From contig NZ_QGSY01000137.1 of the NCBI RefSeq assembly GCF_003857035.1, forward strand, positions 1 through 64,000: 64,000 bases of DNA. The letters are read 5' to 3'. Positions within the stretch are counted from its first letter, which is position 1; each line of letters begins with the position of its first letter. The position numbers were made by a program, and so were the translations under genes. Of this stretch, positions 7,329 through 13,717 are shown piece after piece. Source of the stretch: Micromonospora arida (GTDB lineage: Bacteria; Actinomycetota; Actinomycetes; Mycobacteriales; Micromonosporaceae). The notes beneath the pieces are model-generated. The model did no database searches and was not told the origin of the DNA. It saw nothing but the letters and a program-made list of their open reading frames with translations.

Positions 7329-8103
7329 AGTGGTCGGCGGCCTCGGCGGCGGTGGGCACCCGCGACACCGGGTGCCCGGCCCGGCGGGCCAGCGCGGCGA
7401 ACGCCACGGCGTCCACGATCGCGGCCCCGCCCGGATCGTTGTTGAAATAGACGTACGCCGGCTCGTCCGCGCCGAAGGCGTCGGTCAGCCGACCCACCCA
7501 GGACCGCAGCGCGGCCGGACCGTAACGCGGCCACGGCCGCGCCCGCCCCTCGTGCAGCCGCAGGTAGCCGAAGTCGGTGGTGCGCCAACGGGGGGCGACC
7601 GGGCGGCCCAGCCGGTCCGCCCAGACCAGCGCGGCCCGACGCCGCTCCAGCACCGCACGGGTGGCGGCGGTCCACCAGGAGGGGTGCCGGGGCTCGACCG
7701 CCACCCGCACCTGGGCCGGGAACAGTCGCAGCGTCGCGTCCAGCGCCTCGACGTCCGCCCGCAGGTTCGGTGGCAGTTGCAGCAGCACCGGGCCGAGCCG
7801 GTCACCGAGCGCGGTGGCGCGGCCGAGGAACCGGGCCACCGGCTCCTCCGGGTCACGCAGTCGCTTGATGTGGGTGAGGTAGCGGCTCATCTTCACCGCC
7901 ACGCAGAAGTCCGCCGGGGTGCGCGCCCGCCAGGCGGCGAATGTGTCCCGCTCGGGCAGCCGGTAGAAGGCGTTGTTGACCTCGACCGTGGCGAACCCGG
8001 CCGCGAAGTGCTCCAGCCAGAGCCGCTGCGGCAGCCCCTGCGGATAGAAGCGGCCGCGCCAGTCCCGGTACTGCCAGCCGGACGTGCCCACCAGGATCAC
8101 CAC
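7327..8103 (-). CDS. DUF72 (YecE) family protein, copy B
   Basis: The 258-residue protein is a shorter DUF72 member: VILVGTSGWQYRDWRGRFYP, FATVEVNNAFYRLP, FCVAVKMSRYLTHIKRL, GPVLLQLPP, VAVEPRHPSWW, and YVYFNNDPGGAAIVDA. This is the classic short subtype, different from copy A. The start is placed at the first GTG of a GTGGTG pair (8103, with 8100 as alternative) because the signature begins immediately after and a GGGG run precedes it; the longer upstream extension is not family-like. Function unknown. Confidence 0.9.
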   Translation of the reverse strand: MVILVGTSGWQYRDWRGRFYPQGLPQRLWLEHFAAGFATVEVNNAFYRLPERDTFAAWRARTPADFCVAVKMSRYLTHIKRLRDPEEPVARFLGRATALGDRLGPVLLQLPPNLRADVEALDATLRLFPAQVRVAVEPRHPSWWTAATRAVLERRRAALVWADRLGRPVAPRWRTTDFGYLRLHEGRARPWPRYGPAALRSWVGRLTDAFGADEPAYVYFNNDPGGAAIVDAVAFAALARRAGHPVSRVPTAAEAADH

Positions 8104-8257
8104 CCCATCCTGGCACTCTCCGCCGCCGCTCGCGAACTGCCCGTGTCGCCCCGGTTCGGCGTCTACGGTGAGGGTTAGAGAAGATCGCGCGTGGGGTACC
8201 ACCCGCAGCACGACGGACCCCGGCGTACGGCGGGGCGGCACACCCGAGGGAGTACCG

Positions 8258-8563
8258 ATGGCACTCAACGATGACGACATGCAGACCACCGGCGGCGGTG
8301 GCGCGGAGGGTCCGGCCGACGGCGGTGCGACCCCTGGTCAGCACGACGGTGGCGCCGATGGCGGCGCGGAGGGTCCCGCCGACGGTGGTGCCACCCCGGG
8401 CCAGCACGACGGTGGCGCCGACGGCAGCGCGGAGGGTCCCGCCGACGGCGGTGCCACTCCCGGTCAGCACGACGGTGGCGCCGATGGCGGCGCGGAGGGT
8501 CCCGCCGACGGCGGTGCCACCCCGGGCCAGCAGGACGGTGGCGCTGACGGCAGCGCCCGGTAG
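8258..8563 (+). CDS. Asp/Gly/Ala-rich tandem-repeat peptide (possible multi-core substrate of the adjacent oxygenase)
   Basis: The 101-residue product has a short leader (MALNDDDMQTTGGGG) followed by four consecutive 21-residue repeats of the form AEGPADGGATPGQHDGGADG[G/S]. The repeats carry one His each except the last, where His is replaced by Gln (GQQDGGAD). There is no cysteine, aromatic residue or signal peptide, and the protein is acidic and probably unfolded. The ATG at 8258 follows CCGAGGGAG. It ends nine bases before the JmjC-type oxygenase gene, so the two are almost certainly one operon. The organisation (leader plus repeated cores beside a modifying enzyme) is like that of a ribosomally made, modified peptide precursor. 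Similar short acidic repeat proteins in actinomycetes are sometimes labelled BatC, which says nothing of function. Confidence 0.8.
   Translation: MALNDDDMQTTGGGGAEGPADGGATPGQHDGGADGGAEGPADGGATPGQHDGGADGSAEGPADGGATPGQHDGGADGGAEGPADGGATPGQQDGGADGSAR
8303..8554 (+). repeat. Four tandem 63-bp coding repeats
   Basis: Units begin at 8303, 8366, 8429 and 8492, each exactly 63 bp (21 codons), starting GCGGAGGGTCC. They differ mainly at third codon positions and at a few codons (Gly to Ser, His to Gln). The conserved length and frame indicate selection on a peptide repeat with recent duplication. Confidence 0.95.
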
Positions 8564-8572
8564 CGGCTCGCC

Positions 8573-9850
8573 ATGACCTACCTCGACCCGCCGGGCGGCC
8601 ACCACGGCCGCCCGGCGGTTCCGTCCGCCGAGGCCACCGCGGCGCTGGCCCGCTGCGTCTCGGTCGAACCGGCCAAGTTCGCCGCCGCGCACTGGGGGCA
8701 CACCCCGCTGCTGTCCCGCGCCGCCGAACTGCCCGACCCGGCCGGCTTCACCGACCTGCTCAGCCCCGCCGACGCCGACGAGCTGCTGAGCCGGCGCGGC
8801 CTGCGTACGCCGTTCCTGCGCGTCGCCAAGGACGGCCAGTTGGTCGCGGCGTCGCGCTGGACCGGCGGAGGCGGGGCGGGCGCCGAGATCGGCGACCAGG
8901 TGCTCGACGAGCGGGTCCTGGAGCAGTACGCGTCCGGGGCCACCCTGGTGTTGCAGGGGCTGCACCGGATCTGGCCGCCGCTCGTCGACTTCGCCCGCGA
9001 CCTGGGCCTCGCGCTCAACCAGCCGTTGCAGATCAACGCCTACCTGACCCCGGCCGGCAGCCAGGGCTTCGCCACCCACTACGACACCCACGACGTGTTC
9101 GTGCTCCAGGTCGACGGCCGCAAGCACTGGCGGATCCACCCGCCGGTGCTGCCCGACCCGCTCGAGAAGCAGCCGTGGGGTGGGCGCGCCGACGAGGTCG
9201 GTGCCACCGCGCAGGGCCCGGCCGCGCTGGACGTGGTGCTCGCCCCCGGTGACGCGCTCTACCTGCCCCGGGGGTGGCTGCACAGCGCGCAGGCGCAGGA
9301 CGCCAGCTCGCTGCACCTGACCGTGGGCATCCGCGCGCTCACCCGCTACGCCCTGGTCGAGGAGTTGTTGGCGCTGTCCGCCGAGGACCAGCGGCTGCGG
9401 GCCAGCCTGCCGTTCGGCACCGACGTCGCCGACCCGGACGCCATCGAGCCGGAGCTGACCGAGACCGTGGAGGCGTTGCGGGACTGGCTGCTGCGCGCCG
9501 ACCCGGGCGCGGTCGCCGCGCGACTGCGCCAGCGGGCCTGGCCGGCGGCCCGTCCGGCGCCGATCCGACCGCTCGCCCAGGCCGACGCGCTGGCCACCCT
9601 GGATGCCGACTCCCGGGTCGCCCTGCGTCCCGGCCTGCGCTGGCAGTTGGTGCCGCACGATTCGGACACGGTGGCGCTGCGCCTCTTCGACCGCACCATC
9701 ACCCTTCCGGCGAGCTGCGAACCGGCCGCCCGCGCCCTGCTCACCGGCACGGTCACCCGGGTCGGTGACCTGCCCGGCCTGCCCGACGACGCCGACCGGG
9801 TCACCCTGACCCGCCGACTGCTCCGCGAGGCCGTGCTCGTCCCGGCCTGA
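8573..9850 (+). CDS. JmjC/cupin_4 (ROXA-like) 2-oxoglutarate-dependent oxygenase
   Basis: The 425-residue protein has a JmjC-type double-stranded beta helix with the iron ligands His169 and Asp171 (HYDTHDVFVLQVDGRKHWRI) and a distal His237 (LPRGWLHSA). The N-terminal part contains the family segment HWGHTPLLSRA and the C-terminal third looks like the dimerisation and winged-helix region of ROXA/ycfD ribosomal-protein histidine hydroxylases. Such enzymes hydroxylate residues of folded proteins or peptides using iron, O2 and 2-oxoglutarate. It sits nine bases after the repeat-peptide gene, whose repeated Asp and His residues are obvious candidate targets. A ribosomal-protein substrate remains possible. 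Its stop is one base from that of the convergent trypco2 gene. Confidence 0.88.
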   Translation: MTYLDPPGGHHGRPAVPSAEATAALARCVSVEPAKFAAAHWGHTPLLSRAAELPDPAGFTDLLSPADADELLSRRGLRTPFLRVAKDGQLVAASRWTGGGGAGAEIGDQVLDERVLEQYASGATLVLQGLHRIWPPLVDFARDLGLALNQPLQINAYLTPAGSQGFATHYDTHDVFVLQVDGRKHWRIHPPVLPDPLEKQPWGGRADEVGATAQGPAALDVVLAPGDALYLPRGWLHSAQAQDASSLHLTVGIRALTRYALVEELLALSAEDQRLRASLPFGTDVADPDAIEPELTETVEALRDWLLRADPGAVAARLRQRAWPAARPAPIRPLAQADALATLDADSRVALRPGLRWQLVPHDSDTVALRLFDRTITLPASCEPAARALLTGTVTRVGDLPGLPDDADRVTLTRRLLREAVLVPA

Positions 9851-9851
9851 G

Positions 9852-10367
9852 CTACCCGGCTGTTGCCCCGACCAGCTCGATCCTGAGCGTGTTCGTGACC
9901 TCCTCGGTCAGCTCACCCTCCGCGCCGACCGAGATCGTGCCCTGGTCGGTGACGCCGAAGACGAGTTCCACAGTGGCGGCCTGCAACACCAGCGGGTCGT
10001 CACCCCCGGTGCCCGCGGTGACCACCGCGCGGATCGTGGTGATCGCGTCCACGAGGGTCGACTCGACCGCGCTGTGGCGCAGCTCGTGCTGATCCTGGAG
10101 ATCCTCGGCGACGAGCGTGATGTCGATCGTGTGGGTCCGCTGGCGGGCGTGGCTGCCGCCCACCTTGACCTTCCAGCCGATCACCGGGACCCGGAAGTCC
10201 AGGCCACCGCCGAGCTTCGTGGTGACGACCGCACTCAAGATAAGTTGAACCGTGCCGACCCGCAGGTCCCGGCCCTCGTCGGTCGTGGAGATGCCGGCCT
10301 GCTTCACCGCGTTCTTCACCGCCGACACCAGTTCCTCGACCGGCACGCTGTAGTCGATCACGTCCAT
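9852..10367 (-). CDS. Trypco2-like domain protein
   Basis: The 171-residue protein begins VIDYSVPVEELVSAVKNAVKQA and continues LRVGTVQLILSAVVTTKLGGGLDFRVPVIGWKVKVGG, followed by HTIDITLV. This layout (an initial helix, then amphipathic strands with a central GG segment) matches the trypsin-co-occurring domain 2 (trypco2) described in bacterial conflict systems beside proteases and caspase-like proteins. The C-terminal third is a second beta-rich segment. ATG 10367 follows GGAGGGGACG. It lies 40 bases after the TIR-CHAT gene in the same direction, so it is probably the partner or regulator of that protease. The assignment rests on pattern, not on an alignment. Confidence 0.7.
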   Translation of the reverse strand: MDVIDYSVPVEELVSAVKNAVKQAGISTTDEGRDLRVGTVQLILSAVVTTKLGGGLDFRVPVIGWKVKVGGSHARQRTHTIDITLVAEDLQDQHELRHSAVESTLVDAITTIRAVVTAGTGGDDPLVLQAATVELVFGVTDQGTISVGAEGELTEEVTNTLRIELVGATAG

Positions 10368-10407
10368 GCCGTACGTCCCCTCCTGAGCGAGTTGAGTTGC
10401 CGACCGG

Positions 10408-12963
10408 TCAGACGGCGGCGGTGGCGAACGGGTCGCCGTACACGGTGTAGGCCAACCAGGTCGGATCGAGCGGGTCGTCCTGCTGCTCGACCCGTGCGGC
10501 GAGGGCCGCCGCGCCGAGCGTGGCGCCGTCGGCGAGGGACCGGTAGAACGCGGTCGCGAAGCGGGCCGAGCTGTCCGAGCGAACCGCCCAGAGCGTGCCG
10601 ACGAACGCGCCCGCTCCGGACGACATGAACTGTTGCGCCCAGCCGAGCATCTTCGTGTACGTCGGTGCCACGCCCGCGCTCCGGCACGCGTTGATGAACA
10701 CGAGGGGGCCGGTCTCCGCCAGCAGCTTCCGGATGCTGGCCTCGGCGAGCAGGGCCGGCTTGAACCGGCCGCCATCCATGTCGATGAACGAGCCGTCCGA
10801 CGAGAACGTGTTGTGGCAGGCGAAGTGGATCGCCCCGAGCGCCCCCGCATTGATCAGGGCGAGGAGTTCGTCGGCCCTGGTGATGGGCTCGCTGTCGGCC
10901 GCTCCGAGGATCGCGCGGATGGTGGCGATCTCCTCGTGCGCGCCGGTGGGAGCCTTCGGTGGCACCACGAAGCGCGGGTTGCGCAGGCCGACCCTCGCGT
11001 TGCGGCGCTGCCCGTAGGTGCGGCGTACCACGGGGACCTGCTCGACGAGGAAGCCGGCATCGCGTTGGGCGCTGAGCGGATAGAGCAGTTCCCACGGGAC
11101 CACGTCGTGGTCGGTGGCGATCGTGAAGGCGCTCATGTCGGCGCCGACCTGCCAGAACTGGTCCCGCACGTCAGCCGGCACCAACTCCGACCACAGTTGG
11201 ATGCCCGCCGACCGGATGACCTCGCGGGTCATCGTCGCGTTGTACCGGGAACCACCCCCGGCGAGCTGCTGCAACTCCTTGATCGCGTTCTCCACCGCGG
11301 CGGTGGGCGGGTTCGTGATCGACTCGACGACCGGGGCGAACAGCGCCGCGTCGGAGCGCAGTTGGAACGTGTAGCGGCTGCCGTCGAATCGCACCTCCAT
11401 GGTGACCTCGCCCGGCCGGGCTTGCGCGGCATTCAGCGGTGCCGCGTGTAACTGGCCGTCGCGGAACGGCCCACCGTCCGCGACGGATACCTCGACGGAC
11501 ACCTCGCCGAGGAACGTGCCGCCGGCCCAGGCCGTCACGTCGATGCGATGCAGACCCGGGGTACGCGCCCCGAAACCGAACCGGATCGGATCCGGGTCCT
11601 CGTCCGGCTTGACCACCACGGTCTGCTGAAGCGGGCCGTCGGCGTGCAGGCCGACGGGCGCGTGGACGGTCACCGTCACCGGTGTGCCGTCGTCAGCGAC
11701 GAGGAGGTTCTCCAGCCGGGCGGTCACGGCGTCCGAATGAACCGGCCGTCCCTCGGTGACGAGCCGGACGTCCACGCTCAGGTCCTGGCCCGCAGGCACC
11801 TGCGCGGGCGCCCGCGCCACCAGCAGCCGCTCCGGGGGCCGCCTGGCACCCACAGAGGACGAGCCATCCCGCCACGCAAGGGACGGTATCGCGCCGGCAA
11901 CTGGCGGAAACCCGTGGAACTCCACCCGAGGCTTGGCTCGCTCCTGCAGGTAACGTCTCGCGCGTTGCGACTCACGCTCTCGCACATAGTTCCTCGCGTG
12001 ATCGTCAAGGCGCAGTCGCGTCCCTCTCGTGTAGAGGGTGATGCCCTCGGGGACGAGAACCTCCCGAGCGAGTCGCCCGTCCAGGGCCGCCGCGGCCTCG
12101 GCAACTTCTTCGGGACCGAACTGCCTGGTGACCGGCCTGCAGATCTCGAGCAGGAACTTGAGGATCAAGCCCGCGGCGTCCGTGATCGCGCGTCGGACGA
12201 TCTGCGCCGGGTCGGTCACCCGGAAGCGGACGGAGATCGACGCCTCGAAGTGGTAAGCGCCCCCCTTCGCGGGCAACCGGACGTGGAAGTCGGCCCCGTG
12301 GTCGCTGGTGTCCACCTCGTAGCGGGTCACGAATCTGGCGACGATCGCGGGGTTCCACCACCGTATCGGCCGGCTGCTGTCGGCGACCACCCAATCACCC
12401 TGGCGGGTCGAGTAGACGATCGTCACCGCTGGTCGCCGCTTGGGAGGGGGCATGAACAACCGAACCGGTTCCGCGCTGAGGATCAGTCGGATCGCGGGCA
12501 CCGGCCCAGCATTCTCGCTCTTCGCGCCGAAACTTCTCGCCAGGTCGTCGACCAGATGACGGATGTCCTCGCGGAGGGTACCTGCGTGGAGCCGCCGGTA
12601 CTGCTGTCGAGCGAGTGGCCCGAGCGGTTCGGGTAACTCCGTCTCGAGTGGCAGTTCAGCGCCCCCCACCAGCACCGGTATGATCGGGATCTGCAGTTCG
12701 AAGGCGGTTTCGATCTCCCGACGGGTGATGTCCGGAAGGTTTCTCGACGGCACCTCGGGCACGCCAGGGATGTGTGGTCCGATCACGACGATGAGTGCCG
12801 CCGAGGCAGCCAGACGCCGCCGAAGATCGGCGGAGCCCTCCACGGCGCCCGCAACGCCGACGAGGATGTTCTCGCCACCGAATCGGGTGGTCAACGCATC
12901 GTCGAGCAGACGCGCGGCGTCGCCACCACGGTCGGTGGGGTAGCTGAGGGAGAAGCTGACCAT
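10408..12963 (-). CDS. TIR-CHAT fusion protein (caspase-like protease with TIR N-terminus)
   Basis: The 851-residue protein has an N-terminal TIR domain of the type fused to actinobacterial signalling proteins (about residues 1-165): FSLSYPTDRGGDAARLL, ALIVVIGPHIPG, RREIETAFELQIPIIPVLVGG and ELPEPLGPLAR. A long middle region with beta-sandwich character follows. The C-terminus is a CHAT protease domain with candidate catalytic His717 (HFACHNTF) and Cys760 (FINACRSAG), then the typical GAGAFVGTLWAV and AYTVYGDPFA. CHAT domains are caspase relatives that cleave proteins in cell-suicide or immune responses, while TIR domains sense or hydrolyse NAD. The start is ATG 12963, because the TIR fold begins there; a TACGGT -10-like element seven bases upstream suggests a leaderless transcript. 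The stop is 40 bases from the trypco2 gene. Confidence 0.88.
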   Translation of the reverse strand: MVSFSLSYPTDRGGDAARLLDDALTTRFGGENILVGVAGAVEGSADLRRRLAASAALIVVIGPHIPGVPEVPSRNLPDITRREIETAFELQIPIIPVLVGGAELPLETELPEPLGPLARQQYRRLHAGTLREDIRHLVDDLARSFGAKSENAGPVPAIRLILSAEPVRLFMPPPKRRPAVTIVYSTRQGDWVVADSSRPIRWWNPAIVARFVTRYEVDTSDHGADFHVRLPAKGGAYHFEASISVRFRVTDPAQIVRRAITDAAGLILKFLLEICRPVTRQFGPEEVAEAAAALDGRLAREVLVPEGITLYTRGTRLRLDDHARNYVRERESQRARRYLQERAKPRVEFHGFPPVAGAIPSLAWRDGSSSVGARRPPERLLVARAPAQVPAGQDLSVDVRLVTEGRPVHSDAVTARLENLLVADDGTPVTVTVHAPVGLHADGPLQQTVVVKPDEDPDPIRFGFGARTPGLHRIDVTAWAGGTFLGEVSVEVSVADGGPFRDGQLHAAPLNAAQARPGEVTMEVRFDGSRYTFQLRSDAALFAPVVESITNPPTAAVENAIKELQQLAGGGSRYNATMTREVIRSAGIQLWSELVPADVRDQFWQVGADMSAFTIATDHDVVPWELLYPLSAQRDAGFLVEQVPVVRRTYGQRRNARVGLRNPRFVVPPKAPTGAHEEIATIRAILGAADSEPITRADELLALINAGALGAIHFACHNTFSSDGSFIDMDGGRFKPALLAEASIRKLLAETGPLVFINACRSAGVAPTYTKMLGWAQQFMSSGAGAFVGTLWAVRSDSSARFATAFYRSLADGATLGAAALAARVEQQDDPLDPTWLAYTVYGDPFATAAV

Positions 12964-13054
12964 TTCTCGTACCGTATCGAAGATCTGGCCCCGGGACTCG
13001 CCGCGCCGACGGTCGACTATGCGACAACCTCGACGGCTGTTCCGGTCAGCGCGG

Positions 13055-13717
13055 TCAGCGGCCGAGCGCCAGCAGCAGCCCGGTGGCGACCACCCCCGCA
13101 CCGAGGACCACTGTGATCGGTCGGGGGCCGAGCACCGCGTGCCGGCGGTCGGCCAGCACCCGGGCCGGCACCAGGCCGACCAACGGCCCGAGCAGCGTCA
13201 CCACCAGCGCCAGCACCGGTAGTCCGACCGCCAGGTCCCCGCCGTACCCGACGCCGAGCGCGCGGGCACCGGCGCCCAGCGCGTACGCCAGCACACCGCC
13301 GGCCACGCCGCAGAGCGCCAGCAGCGGGTTGACCGAGCCGGGCAGCTCGCCCGGCTGACCAGCCCGGTCGAGCAGGTCCCGGGCCTTGGCGAGCAGCAGC
13401 ACCGGGTCGGTGGCTCCGACGCCGTTCGCCGGGGCGGGTGGGCCGCCGAGGCGGCGGGCGCCGAGGCGCGAGCGGACCTGCTGCCACAGGTGAGCCACCT
13501 CGGCGTCCACCTGCTTCTGCTGCTCACGGGCGGCGACCAGCTCCTCCTCGGCGCTCTGGAGCTGCTCGGCGGCCTCGGCGACGGCCCGCTCGGCGGCAAC
13601 GCACTGCCGCTCGTGCCAGGTGTGCGCCTCGGCGCGCTGCTCGCGCACCCGCGCGGTGAGGTCGGCCAGCCGCCGCAGCTGCGCCGCGTACGTCTCGCTG
13701 GTCACCGGTTCGTTCAT
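13055..13717 (-). CDS. Coiled-coil membrane protein of the FtsK-type operon
   Basis: The 220-residue protein has a long N-terminal coiled coil (about residues 8-90, rich in Ala, Glu, Arg and Gln) and a C-terminal half with about three hydrophobic segments (LALCGVAGGVLAYALGAGA, then VGLPVLALVVTLLGPLVGLV, and TVVLGAGVVATGLLLALG). No family is recognised. Its ATG overlaps the stop of the FtsK-like gene by four bases (ATGA), so translation is coupled. A membrane anchor or docking subunit for the ATPase is the natural guess; this is inference from context. Confidence 0.8.
   Translation of the reverse strand: MNEPVTSETYAAQLRRLADLTARVREQRAEAHTWHERQCVAAERAVAEAAEQLQSAEEELVAAREQQKQVDAEVAHLWQQVRSRLGARRLGGPPAPANGVGATDPVLLLAKARDLLDRAGQPGELPGSVNPLLALCGVAGGVLAYALGAGARALGVGYGGDLAVGLPVLALVVTLLGPLVGLVPARVLADRRHAVLGPRPITVVLGAGVVATGLLLALGR

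Noticed and set aside
8303..8554. CRISPR-like direct repeats
   Set aside because: The repeats are contiguous 63-bp units without spacers and stay in one reading frame; they are coding repeats.
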